Source of the DNA: Caldisericum exile_A
GTDB taxonomy: Bacteria > Caldisericota > Caldisericia > Caldisericales > Caldisericaceae
Direction of reading: 5' to 3'
NCBI RefSeq assembly: GCF_047785965.1
Contig: NZ_JBLOBF010000004.1
Span: 52,852 to 116,851 of the forward strand
Length of the DNA stretch: 64,000 nucleotides
Part shown: positions 26,894 to 35,104 of the stretch, one piece after another
Numbering within the stretch: the stretch's first letter is position 1
Layout: every line of letters starts with the position of its first letter
The notes under the pieces: model-generated
The model's database searches: none
What the model was told of the DNA's origin: nothing
Seen by the model: only the letters and a program-made list of their open reading frames with translations
Position numbers and translations under genes: made by a program

Positions 26894-28074
26894 AATTTTT
26901 AAGTAAGATTTTCAATATAAAAGTGATTGCAGTAATTTTTGCAATTGGCTTATGGTATTATGTAAGCGTAACTCAAGGCCCTGTTATATCTAAGACTTTT
27001 AAAAACGTTCCAGTTGTTCCTATAAACGTCCCAAGCGAGTCATATATTTCAAATGCTCTTCAAACTGTATCTGTTGTTGCAGAAGGGCCAAGTAAGGTTA
27101 TTCTTGGGCTGAAGGATTCAGATTTTGTTGCGACTGTTAACTTGTTAAATAAAAAAGAAGGCGAATTCCTTGTAGATGTTGAAGTTACACCGCCTTCCTC
27201 TGCTATAAGGATAAAATCTTTTACGCCTGACAAAATAAAGGTAGTTCTTGAAAGTATTTCAAGTAAAAAATTTCCAGTAGTTTCAGAATTTATCAATGCA
27301 ACGCAAACAACCCAGTTTTTCCCCTCACTTCCTATTGTTTCGCCAAGTTCAGTTGTTGCATTTGGACCTAGCTCTGAACTCTCAAAGATAAAACGAGTAT
27401 ACATTTCAATAGATGTCTCAAAGATTACAGGTAATACAACAGTTGTACTACCAGTTCAGGTTGAAACAATTGATGGATCAAATTTGCAGAATGTCTACTT
27501 AAACCCTTCTTCTGTTGTTGCTGAAGTTAAGGTTTCGGAAGAGAATACCATCGTCACAGTTCCAATTGTTCCTACAATTCAAAATTCTCCTCCTCAAGGT
27601 TTTGGAATTAAGTCAATATCTATACAGCCTTCCGTTATCACTATTTCAGGTCCAATTAGCTTAGTCACAAATATTAAATCTGTGACAACTGATCCAATTG
27701 ATGTATCTCTTTTAACTTCAAAAACCGATTTTACAGTAAAACTTAGTAAAATTGATAATGTAACCTTCCCTGTTAATACCTGTAAAGTTACAGTTGATGT
27801 AAGTCCAATTGTTTCAAAGACCTTTACGGTACAAGTAAAAGTTGTGGCTCCTCAAGGAAGACAGTATAGCGTTTCACAAGAAAGTATAAATGTTATAATA
27901 GCTGGATTTAAAGAGGTAATTGATACTATTACTTCGGACATGATTAGATGCACGGTTGACGCTACTACACTTGATATTGGTACATACACACTCCCCATCA
28001 TTGTTTCAGGGCTACCTCAAAATGTAATCCTTCAAACAATTACGCCAACAAGTGTTGAGGTTAAAATATACTGA
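26890..28074 (+). CDS. YbbR-domain protein (CdaR-like)
   Basis: CdaR proteins anchor to CdaA and alter its activity. The 394 residues start with one membrane helix (VIAVIFAIGLWYYVSVTQGP, the family's WYYV word) and continue with four or more YbbR-like beta repeats of about 80 residues each, recognisable by P-V-hydrophobic and PSSVVA patterns. The ATG overlaps cdaA by 4 bp. No GlmM gene follows here, unlike the usual cdaA-cdaR-glmM order, although glmU is found at 47928. Confidence 0.9.
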   Translation: MKFLSKIFNIKVIAVIFAIGLWYYVSVTQGPVISKTFKNVPVVPINVPSESYISNALQTVSVVAEGPSKVILGLKDSDFVATVNLLNKKEGEFLVDVEVTPPSSAIRIKSFTPDKIKVVLESISSKKFPVVSEFINATQTTQFFPSLPIVSPSSVVAFGPSSELSKIKRVYISIDVSKITGNTTVVLPVQVETIDGSNLQNVYLNPSSVVAEVKVSEENTIVTVPIVPTIQNSPPQGFGIKSISIQPSVITISGPISLVTNIKSVTTDPIDVSLLTSKTDFTVKLSKIDNVTFPVNTCKVTVDVSPIVSKTFTVQVKVVAPQGRQYSVSQESINVIIAGFKEVIDTITSDMIRCTVDATTLDIGTYTLPIIVSGLPQNVILQTITPTSVEVKIY

Positions 28075-28547
28075 TGAACTATAAAATTTGTTATGAGGGA
28101 ATTCCCCTCAAGATTTACACAAAAGAGAACAAAATATATAAAATTGAATTTTTAAATAAGTGCGAGGAGAATAATTCGAAGTTTCTTAACGAATTTATAA
28201 GGTTGCTTAAAGAGGGAAAAGGACTTTTGTCTATTGATTTTGAAAGCATTAATCCTTCAATTCGTCAAGTTCTTGAGGAAGTTTATAAAATCCCATATGG
28301 AGCAGTTGCAACATACGGATACATCTCTAAAAAAGTCTTTAATACCAATAACTATGCACGTTTTGTTGGCTCTGCTTTATCAAAAAATCCTATACCTGTT
28401 CTTATCCCATGCCATAGGGTAGTTGATCGAAATTTAAGGCTTCACGGTTTTTCAGGTGGGCTAACACTTAAGGAAAAGCTTCTTAAAATTGAAGGAATTG
28501 AAATAAAAAATGGAAGAGTTGACAAACGTTTTCTTGTTAATCTCTAA
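28074..28547 (+). CDS. ogt: Methylated-DNA--protein-cysteine methyltransferase
   Basis: This suicide repair protein accepts the methyl group from O6-methylguanine. The 157-residue protein has IPYGAVATYGYISKKV, the active-site IPCHRVVDRNLRLHGFSGGL with the acceptor cysteine, and the helix-turn-helix between. The N-terminal domain is short, like many Ogt proteins. The start overlaps the ybbR stop by one base. Confidence 0.92.
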   Translation: MNYKICYEGIPLKIYTKENKIYKIEFLNKCEENNSKFLNEFIRLLKEGKGLLSIDFESINPSIRQVLEEVYKIPYGAVATYGYISKKVFNTNNYARFVGSALSKNPIPVLIPCHRVVDRNLRLHGFSGGLTLKEKLLKIEGIEIKNGRVDKRFLVNL

Positions 28548-29361
28548 ACCATATGGAATTACCTCGAGGAAATTTTTAAACGAAATTTCAAGGGTTCTGG
28601 GAGAAAAGCGAGTTGGTCACCTTGGGACTCTTGACCCAATGGCAACAGGATTGTTGTTTGTTGCTCTCGGAAAATACACAAGGCTTTTGCCGTATGTAAA
28701 TCTTGAAACAAAAGAATACGTAATTGAGATAACTTTTGGAATTGAGACCGACACATGGGACATAACTGGGAGAGTCGTTAGAGCTTATGATGTTTTGGTA
28801 AAAGAAGAAGATGTTTTAAGGGCATTACCTAAATTTGTTGGTAAGATAAAACAGCGCATTCCATTTTTTTCAGCTAAAAAACTCAGAGGCGTTGAACTCT
28901 ATAAACTTGCAAGAAAAGAAACTTTTATTGAAACCTTCAAAGACGTTGAGATTCTCGGAATTGAATATATGGGCTTTAAAAATAATAAACTCGTTTTAAG
29001 GGTAACTTCAAGTTCAGGTACATATATGCGTTCGCTTGCTTATGAACTTGGGCTTATGCTTGGAGTTCCTTCAACGCTTTCTGCAATTACACGTACTAAG
29101 ATTGGAAATCTCTCAATTTCTATGGCAACTACTATAAATAGATTAAGGCAAGGCGATTTTTCAAAAGGGCTTGTCCCACCACAAGCAGTAATTAACATGC
29201 CTATTATTGTTGTTGATGGAGATGCATTTAAATTAGGAAAATCCGAGCCGTTAAACCAGGCGATTGTTCTTGACAAAACCTATAATGTAATTGGTATAGG
29301 TGAAATAAAAGGTATCTTAAAACCGAAGGTTGTAATCGATGAAGATAATAGAGTTTCGTAG
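28510..29361 (+). CDS. truB: tRNA pseudouridine-55 synthase
   Basis: TruB makes pseudouridine 55 in the T-loop of tRNA. The 283-residue protein has ISKPYGITSRKFLNE and VGHLGTLDPMATGLL with the catalytic aspartate, then YVIEITFGIETDTWDITG, SGTYMRSLAYELG and a C-terminal PUA-like region. ATG 28510 lies inside ogt (38-bp overlap). It overlaps ribF by 23 bp, the usual truB-ribF order. Confidence 0.94.
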   Translation: MEELTNVFLLISKPYGITSRKFLNEISRVLGEKRVGHLGTLDPMATGLLFVALGKYTRLLPYVNLETKEYVIEITFGIETDTWDITGRVVRAYDVLVKEEDVLRALPKFVGKIKQRIPFFSAKKLRGVELYKLARKETFIETFKDVEILGIEYMGFKNNKLVLRVTSSSGTYMRSLAYELGLMLGVPSTLSAITRTKIGNLSISMATTINRLRQGDFSKGLVPPQAVINMPIIVVDGDAFKLGKSEPLNQAIVLDKTYNVIGIGEIKGILKPKVVIDEDNRVS

Positions 29362-30277
29362 AAGTATCTCTAAGAAAACTGCTGTTGCAATTGGTATGTT
29401 TGATGGTGTTCATCTTGGACACAAGGTCCTTATTTCACAATTATTAAGTAAAAGCGAAGAAAAAAACCTCTGTCCTGTTATCTATACTTTTTCTAATCAC
29501 CCGATTAAAGAGGCAAGAAGGAAACTTCTTACAACACTAAACGAAAAGTTATATATCTTTGAAAAGCTAAATGTAGAAAATGTATATATTGCAGACCTCG
29601 AAGCAAACCTTATGGAGATGTCTCCTGAAGAGTTTGTAAGAGAAGAACTCGTCAAAACTCTTAACTGCAAATTTATTGTTATTGGTGAAGATTTTAGATT
29701 TGGTTATAAGAAGTCAGGTGATGCGAATACTCTTAAAGAGCTTGGACAAATTTATAATTTTGATGTAATAATCGCAAATAAAGTCTTAAAAGATGGTGTT
29801 GCTATTTCAAGTTCCCTAATTCATGATCTCATTTTAAATGGGAGCATTGAAGAGGGGAATAACCTTTTGGGGCATCCATATTTTATTCAAGGTACTGTTG
29901 AAAAAGGTAAAGGCCTTGGACGACATCTCGGATTCCCAACCGCAAATCTTAATTATGAAAATGGCAATAAACTACTTCCCAAAAATGGCGTATATATTAC
30001 GATTGGAAATTACAACGGCACTCTTTTAAAAGGAGTTACAAATGTTGGTTTTAATCCTACCTTTGAGGAAAAGAAAAATATAAAAATTGAATCGCATTTT
30101 TTGGATGTCGAATATAATTTCTATGGGAAATTCCTGAGGCTCTATTTTATAAAACGATTGAGAGACGAGATAAAGTACGAAAAGGTTCAAGACTTAAGAA
30201 ATCAAGTAATGATAGATATAGAAAGCACAAGAGAGTTCTTTAAAGATAATCCTATTGAAAGTATACACATCATCTAA
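29339..30277 (+). CDS. ribF: Bifunctional riboflavin kinase / FAD synthetase
   Basis: RibF phosphorylates riboflavin and then adenylates FMN. The N-terminal adenylyltransferase half has AIGMFDGVHLGHKVLI and VIGEDFRFGYKKSGDA. The C-terminal kinase half has GHPYFIQGTVEKGKGLGRHLGFPTANL, GVTNVGFNPTFEE and ESHFLDVEYNFYGK. The 312-residue length is normal. The ATG start is inside truB. It is the last gene of this operon. Confidence 0.95.
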   Translation: MKIIEFRRSISKKTAVAIGMFDGVHLGHKVLISQLLSKSEEKNLCPVIYTFSNHPIKEARRKLLTTLNEKLYIFEKLNVENVYIADLEANLMEMSPEEFVREELVKTLNCKFIVIGEDFRFGYKKSGDANTLKELGQIYNFDVIIANKVLKDGVAISSSLIHDLILNGSIEEGNNLLGHPYFIQGTVEKGKGLGRHLGFPTANLNYENGNKLLPKNGVYITIGNYNGTLLKGVTNVGFNPTFEEKKNIKIESHFLDVEYNFYGKFLRLYFIKRLRDEIKYEKVQDLRNQVMIDIESTREFFKDNPIESIHII

Positions 30278-30332
30278 ACTTTTCATAATTCTATCACAAT
30301 TTTGTTTTAAAATTTTGGCGGAGGTGATAAAG

Positions 30333-31094
30333 ATGAAAATGAGAAACCTATTAGTTGTTAGCGCACTTGTTTTGGCACTTTTTTTGGGAAGTGTTGCTTT
30401 TGTTAACGCTGGCACAGGAAATGGCGGTACCTCAAACTTCACAGGAAGACTAAAAGCGGCATTTGAAAGAGGCTTTAAACTTGGTGTAAAATACAACCTT
30501 AACCAGGACATTGCAAATTATTTGGGAATGACTTTAGATCAACTTAAAACCGAATTACATTCAGGTAAGTCCCTTGTAACAATTGCAACAGAGCACGGAA
30601 AAACTGAATCAGACCTTGTTAACTTCATTGTCTCAAAAGAAAAAGCATTCCTTGATGATGCATTGAAGAGCGGAAAGATTACCCAAGACCAATACAACAA
30701 AATGATTTCAAACCTTGAAGCAAAGGTAAAAGAAAGAGTTGAAAAAATTGCTCCAACAAAAAAGGAATTAAAAGATGCCTTTGAGAAAGGCTTTAGGAAA
30801 GGTGTGAGATTTGGCTTTAACCAGGACATTGCAAATTATTTGGGAATGACTTTGGATCAACTTAAAACCGAATTACATTCAGGTAAGTCCCTTGTAACAA
30901 TTGCAACAGAGCACGGAAAAACTGAATCAGACCTTGTTAACTTCATTGTCTCAAAAGAAAAAGCATTCCTTGATGATGCATTGAAGAGCGGAAAGATTAC
31001 CCAAGACCAATACAACAAAATGATTTCAAACCTTGAAGCAAAGGTAAAAGAAAGAGTTGAAAAAGTGCCGCAAGTTAAAACACCTAATCCGTAG
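30333..31094 (+). CDS. Exported protein made of two near-identical 106-residue repeats
   Basis: I do not know a function. The 253-residue protein has a signal peptide (RNLLVVSALVLALFLGSVAFVNA). Two repeats follow, each built as a degenerate head, then NQDIANYLGMTLDQLKTELH, a GKSLVTIATEHGK segment and a lysine-rich LDDALKSGKITQDQYNKMIS part. The spacing is 318 bp. The DNA of 30501-30746 and 30819-31064 differs at one base (30536 A, 30854 G), while the heads (about 30450-30500 and 30768-30818) are much more different. GGAGGTGAT at 30319-30327 fixes the ATG; the frame opens earlier at 30255. The LGM-LxxxLxxGKSL pattern resembles small exported proteins of Firmicutes of unknown role. Confidence 0.85.
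   Translation: MKMRNLLVVSALVLALFLGSVAFVNAGTGNGGTSNFTGRLKAAFERGFKLGVKYNLNQDIANYLGMTLDQLKTELHSGKSLVTIATEHGKTESDLVNFIVSKEKAFLDDALKSGKITQDQYNKMISNLEAKVKERVEKIAPTKKELKDAFEKGFRKGVRFGFNQDIANYLGMTLDQLKTELHSGKSLVTIATEHGKTESDLVNFIVSKEKAFLDDALKSGKITQDQYNKMISNLEAKVKERVEKVPQVKTPNP
30501..31064 (+). repeat. Direct repeat of 246 bp inside the exported-protein gene
   Basis: Copies are 30501-30746 and 30819-31064, offset 318 bp. I counted one mismatch (30536 versus 30854). The 72 bp between them and the matching head before copy one are diverged. The copies are in phase, so the protein reads through. Confidence 0.9.
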
Positions 31095-31129
31095 TTAAAA
31101 AGTGCTACCTATACTTTCTTCATGCTTCA

Positions 31130-31160
31130 CCTCCTTGCCAAACTGCAAGGAGGCTTTTTA
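31130..31160 (+). terminator. Rho-independent terminator after the exported-protein gene
   Basis: CCTCCTTGC (31130-31138) and GCAAGGAGG (31145-31153) form a 9-bp stem with a 6-base loop and are followed by CTTTTTA. It ends the operon before the K+ uptake genes. Confidence 0.85.
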
Positions 31161-31183
31161 ATTTCTATGTTTAATTTAAGTGC

Positions 31184-31212
31184 TTGTAAAATTTTTAAAA
31201 AAGAGTTATAAT
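31184..31212 (+). promoter_or_regulatory. Promoter of the K+ uptake operon
   Basis: TTGTAA (31184-31189), a 17-bp spacer and a perfect TATAAT (31207-31212) precede the first trkA by 43 bp. This is the best promoter match in this part of the window. Confidence 0.65.
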
Positions 31213-31255
31213 ATCCTTCGTGTGAAAAAGTAATAACTTAAAAGAGGTGATAAGT

Positions 31256-31900
31256 ATGTATATAGTGGTGGTGGGGTGTGGGCGATTGGGTTCTCAATTG
31301 GCATCAATTGCATCAAAAGATGGTCACGATGTTGCAGTAATAAGTAGAAATCCAGCTGAATTCAAAAGGCTTGGCCCTGATTTTAACGGTATGACAGTAG
31401 AAGGTGTCGAGTTTGATATTGACACCTTAAGAGAGGCTGGCATCGAAAAGGCCGATGCCTTTGCTGCGGTAACAGGCGATGATAACACAAATATTATGGC
31501 AGCACAAGTTGCAAAAAATGTTTTTAATGTTCCAATTATCACAGCAAGAGTTTTTGATCCCGAGAAGTACAAAACTTTTCTTGCCCTTGGAATTGATGCC
31601 ATATGCCCAACAACATTAGGTGCTTCTTCTATTTACAGTAAATTTTTATTAAAAGATAAGAGGACACACTTTTTATTCTATAATGACAAGCTTGAATTAA
31701 TTGAAATTGTTTATCGTGGAGAGCAAAAAACAAGTGTGAAAAAATTGGAATCGCTTGGCGATTTTAAAGTTGTTTCAGTGACAGAAAAAAACATTACGCA
31801 TATTGCAAAAGAAGATACAATCATAAATCCAGGGAGTTCTTTGTTAATAGCGGTTTTGGTTGAGAATTATAACAGTATTAAAAAGATTTTCAACTTATAG
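31256..31900 (+). CDS. TrkA-type K+ channel/transporter regulatory protein (first)
   Basis: This cytosolic gating subunit has one RCK unit: MYIVVVGCGRLGSQLASIAS (NAD-binding GxGxxG), AFAAVTGDDNTNIMAAQVAKNVFNVP and a C-terminal TrkA_C-like part. The 214-residue length is that of KtrA/KtrC-type proteins. The open frame starts at GTG 31247, but AGAGGTGAT at 31244-31252 and the family N-terminus support ATG 31256. A second TrkA-type gene follows 9 bp later. Confidence 0.88.
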   Translation: MYIVVVGCGRLGSQLASIASKDGHDVAVISRNPAEFKRLGPDFNGMTVEGVEFDIDTLREAGIEKADAFAAVTGDDNTNIMAAQVAKNVFNVPIITARVFDPEKYKTFLALGIDAICPTTLGASSIYSKFLLKDKRTHFLFYNDKLELIEIVYRGEQKTSVKKLESLGDFKVVSVTEKNITHIAKEDTIINPGSSLLIAVLVENYNSIKKIFNL

Positions 31901-31909
31901 AGGTGGGGT

Positions 31910-32581
31910 ATGTATATCGTAATAGGTGGTGGGGGGAAGATAGGTTCATTCCTTGCCCAAAGTCTATCTTCAAAGAAGCATAGAGTAGTTGTTATTGAGA
32001 AAGACGAAGAGAAAGCTAAATATTTATCCGAGACTTTACAAAATGTAGTTGTTATTGTTGGTGATACTTCTGATGTTATTACATTGAGCCAAATTGATCT
32101 TGATAATGCTGATAGATTCATTGCTGCAACTGGTAGAGACGAGGATAATCTTGTTGCTTGTGGACTTGTGAAAACTCTGTTTAAAGTTCCAATAACAATT
32201 GCAAGAATTAACGATCCGAGAAACGAAAAAGTCGCAAGGGCCTTTAATGTTGATATTACAATTAATGTGACAGAATTTCTTGTAAAAATGGCCGAGGAAG
32301 GCATTATATATTCTGATTTAATTCCTCTTATTGCTATCGGAAAAGGTAATTTTGTGATTGTAGAGGTTAAAATAGATGAGCATTCAAAAGTGGTTAATAA
32401 ACAGATAAAAGATCTCAATCTTCCAGAAGGAGCTTTAATTGTTACTATTGTTAGAGACAGTAATCTCATTCTTCCTTCGGGAAAAGAATCAATTCTGAAT
32501 GGTGATCATCTTGTTTTACTTGTTAAGCCAGAAGTTGAGAGCGAATTAAGGGAGATTTTAAACCATGAAAGAAAAAATTAA
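31910..32581 (+). CDS. TrkA-type K+ transporter regulatory protein (second)
   Basis: The 223-residue protein has VIGGGGKIGSFLAQSLSSKK (nucleotide-binding loop), DADRFIAATG-like DNADRFIAATGRDEDNLVACGL and a TrkA_C end. It is a paralogue of the preceding gene. Two separate one-unit TrkA genes, in place of one two-unit TrkA, are found in some bacteria and could form a hetero-oligomeric ring. GAGGTGGGGT precedes the start. It overlaps the small peptide gene at 32565. Confidence 0.88.
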   Translation: MYIVIGGGGKIGSFLAQSLSSKKHRVVVIEKDEEKAKYLSETLQNVVVIVGDTSDVITLSQIDLDNADRFIAATGRDEDNLVACGLVKTLFKVPITIARINDPRNEKVARAFNVDITINVTEFLVKMAEEGIIYSDLIPLIAIGKGNFVIVEVKIDEHSKVVNKQIKDLNLPEGALIVTIVRDSNLILPSGKESILNGDHLVLLVKPEVESELREILNHERKN

Positions 32582-32669
32582 TAATCTCATAGGGATTATT
32601 TTGGAGACTTTATTTGCTTTAATTCTTCTGTTGATTGGTTTTTTGATTTCTGTTTTTGTTGGAAAGTGA
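32565..32669 (+). CDS. 34-residue single-pass membrane peptide in the trk operon
   Basis: This gene is too short for normal gene calling. It reads MKEKINNLIGIILETLFALI and then a hydrophobic tail ending VGK, with TGA at 32667-32669. A charged N-terminus is followed by one membrane helix of about 24 residues. AAGGGAG (32548-32554) sits 10 bp upstream. The ATG overlaps the end of the second trkA by 17 bp and the stop lies 9 bp before trkH, so it fills a gap that would otherwise be unexplained. It could be a small accessory subunit of TrkH, comparable in size and place to KdpF, but no relation is shown. Confidence 0.6.
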   Translation: MKEKINNLIGIILETLFALILLLIGFLISVFVGK

Positions 32670-32678
32670 GGGATTCCA

Positions 32679-34193
32679 ATGGAAAGAGTAATAAATCTTG
32701 ATGATTTAAAAGTTGTCCTTTATTACACTGGAAGAATAACTATTATAGTTGGTCTTATTATGATTATTCCTCTAATTGTCGGGATACTTTTTGCTGAGTG
32801 GCCGGCAGTTATAGATTTCTTATTTTCTATTGCTTTATCATTAGTGGTTGGTTATCTTTTTATGATCATAGGAAGGACACATTATATACCGAGAATTTTT
32901 CATGCAATGACTATTGCAGCTTTTTCCTGGATTATTGCTATGATACTTGCTGCTGTTCCTTACTATTTAAGTGGCCATATGAACTCTTTTCTTGATGCCT
33001 GTTTTGATACGATGAGTGGTTTTACAACGACTGGTTTAATTCTTATACAGGATCTTGAGCATGTTTCTGTTGCACTTAACACTTGGAGACATCTCGTTAC
33101 ATACACAGGTGGTCAGGGTATTGCTGTGCTTGCCCTGACTTTCTTAATTACACCTAGTTCTTACGCATATAAGATTATGATTGGAGAAGGGAAAGAACAA
33201 GTTTTGCCCAATGTGAAACATACTGCCTCACAAATTTGGAAAATTAGCAATATCTATCTTCTTTTGGGAACAATTATGCTTGCTATAGTTGCTTATAAAA
33301 ATGGCATACGTCCACAAATGGCAATTATGCATGGTATGTGGATTTTTATGTCAGCATGGAGTACAGGAGGATTTGCACCATACAGCCAAAATATACTTTA
33401 CTATCATAGTGTAGCATTCTATGTTATCTCTTTAGTATTTGCAATCATTGGATCGATGAACTTTGCAACTCATTATGCAATATGGAGTGGAAATTTTAAA
33501 GAAATTTTTAAAAATATCGAATTAAAATCATTTTCAATCACGCTAACCTTGACTTCTTTTGTTGCTATCGCTGCACTTGGGTTTGGCAAAATATATAAAG
33601 GTGCTTCTTCTCTCTTTAATATGGTATTTTTCCAAATGGTTTCTGCTCATACAACAACAGGACTTAGCACGATTTACTCGGCTTCGTTCTTGAGAGAGTG
33701 GAATGAGCTTGCTTTACTTGCAGCTATAACTGCAATGGCAATAGGTGGAAGTGCAAGTTCAACTGCAGGTGGATTCAAGGGAATTAGAGTTGGAATAATC
33801 TTTAAGGCAATTATAAGAGAGATTAGAAACTTTGTTGCACCTGAGAATGCTGTAATTACATCAAAGATTCACCATATAAGAGATATAGTGCTTGAAGATA
33901 GTTTAGTAAAAAGTGCCGCCTTAATAATCGTTTTATATGCTGTCACTTATTTTTTTGGTGCATTAGTTGGCGTTGCTTATGGCTATCCTTTTATTCAATC
34001 TCTTTTTGAATCTGTTTCAGCTGCAAGCAACACTGGTTTAAGCATCGGAGTGACATCTGTTACAATGCCAACATTATTAAAAGTAGTTTATATTTTTGAA
34101 ATGTGGATTGGACGCCTTGAATTTATATCTGTATTAGTATTTATCTCTTTCATATTTAAATTGGTTTCATTGAGAGGTTTAATATGGAAATAA
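32679..34193 (+). CDS. trkH: TrkH-family K+ uptake transporter, pore subunit
   Basis: This integral membrane protein of 504 residues has the four pore-helix repeats of the superfamily. Selectivity-filter stretches are TMSGFTTTGL, MSAWSTGGFAP, SAHTTTGLSTI and SAASNTGLSIGV, each with the key glycine. SSTAGGFKGIRVGI is the segment before the last pore. ATG 32679 has TGAGGGA upstream, overlapping the stop of the small peptide. With the TrkA proteins it makes a complete uptake system. Confidence 0.93.
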   Translation: MERVINLDDLKVVLYYTGRITIIVGLIMIIPLIVGILFAEWPAVIDFLFSIALSLVVGYLFMIIGRTHYIPRIFHAMTIAAFSWIIAMILAAVPYYLSGHMNSFLDACFDTMSGFTTTGLILIQDLEHVSVALNTWRHLVTYTGGQGIAVLALTFLITPSSYAYKIMIGEGKEQVLPNVKHTASQIWKISNIYLLLGTIMLAIVAYKNGIRPQMAIMHGMWIFMSAWSTGGFAPYSQNILYYHSVAFYVISLVFAIIGSMNFATHYAIWSGNFKEIFKNIELKSFSITLTLTSFVAIAALGFGKIYKGASSLFNMVFFQMVSAHTTTGLSTIYSASFLREWNELALLAAITAMAIGGSASSTAGGFKGIRVGIIFKAIIREIRNFVAPENAVITSKIHHIRDIVLEDSLVKSAALIIVLYAVTYFFGALVGVAYGYPFIQSLFESVSAASNTGLSIGVTSVTMPTLLKVVYIFEMWIGRLEFISVLVFISFIFKLVSLRGLIWK

Positions 34194-34735
34194 AAAGAAT
34201 TTATATTATTTTCATTTTTGTCGGGATACTTATCTTTAGCCTCATTGCATTTAATTCGTTAAAAGCTGAGACAAATACATATAGTGTAGCTGATCTTATA
34301 TTTAATGCCCAAAAATATGATGGCAAAACAGTTTTGATACAAGGCGAAGTGGTAGGCGATGTAATGGAGAGAAGTGATGGAGTTTGGTTAAACGTTGACG
34401 ATAAAGGTGCAGTGATTGGGGTATTTTTGCCATATGAAATTTTTAAGCAGGTAAAAATAACCTATACTGGGGATTATAAACATGTTGGTGATACTATTTT
34501 AGTGGAGGGGATTTTCCATAGAACTTGGGCACAACACAATGGTGAAAAGAGCATTGAAGGAACAAATATTAGAGTGGTAACTGTAGGAAGAGAAGGGCCT
34601 TTAATAATAAGTAAGTCTCGTTTAATTTTAACAATAGGAATGTTTATCCTCCTATTTGTCTTGATTGTTGTTTACCACTTCAATACTCTCAAATCAAAAA
34701 TTGATTTATTTCTTAAAAGAAGCCATGAAAGTTAA
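34184..34735 (+). CDS. Membrane protein with exported OB-fold-like domain
   Basis: I do not recognise the family. The 183 residues have an N-terminal membrane helix (IYIIFIFVGILIFSLIAF), an extracytoplasmic domain that begins YSVADLIFNAQKYDGKTVLI and has the beta-barrel pattern QGEVVGDVMERSDGVWLNV and VGDTILVEGIFHR, then a C-terminal helix (LILTIGMFILLFVLIVVYHF). The middle looks like an OB-fold such as the tRNA_anti-like or NirD-free periplasmic OB types. It overlaps trkH by 10 bp and is likely part of that operon. Confidence 0.7.
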   Translation: MEIKRIYIIFIFVGILIFSLIAFNSLKAETNTYSVADLIFNAQKYDGKTVLIQGEVVGDVMERSDGVWLNVDDKGAVIGVFLPYEIFKQVKITYTGDYKHVGDTILVEGIFHRTWAQHNGEKSIEGTNIRVVTVGREGPLIISKSRLILTIGMFILLFVLIVVYHFNTLKSKIDLFLKRSHES

Positions 34736-34739
34736 AAAA

Positions 34740-35079
34740 GCATAAGCTTCTGTGTTTCTATTCTTACCCGAAGAAGAAACATAGCCATTGTTACCTGGAT
34801 TCCAGTCAAAATATAAAGTTCTACTATAGGTGGATCAGCTAACACTGCAAGCGTAATAGTTATTACTATTAACTTTAACTGTAGTTGGTCCTGATATCGA
34901 GGCTATTGCTCCTTTAACCTAATTGGAAAACAAAGTTATAAGAAAGGAAACTTCCTATTCAACATAACTCTCCTCCTTAATTTTCCAAATTAAATGCAAA
35001 TATCCTCCTAGCTGAATATTTCCTGATTGATTGCTAAACTTTACAAATAGTGCGTTATCTCCAAGTTTTGTAATAACTT
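34740..35079 (-). pseudogene. Decayed remnant with Ig/PKD-like domain
   Basis: There is no intact ORF, but the minus strand still reads like protein in pieces. One piece at about 34740-34920 reads KGAIASISGPTTVKVNSNNY and then, after an internal stop, TLYFDWNPGNNGYVSSSG, which resembles a PKD/Ig-like domain. A second at about 34955-35079 reads LGDNALFVKFSNQSGNIQLG and ends at a stop. Stops and frame changes separate them. This is best explained by an old, decaying secreted-protein gene. Confidence 0.5.
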
Positions 35080-35104
35080 ATGTTGTATAATTTAAATTAG
35101 GCAT

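Noticed and set aside
31867..32469. 200-codon minus-strand frame opposite the second trkA
   Set aside because: The length comes from the codon bias of the real gene on the other strand; no ribosome site and no domain is visible.
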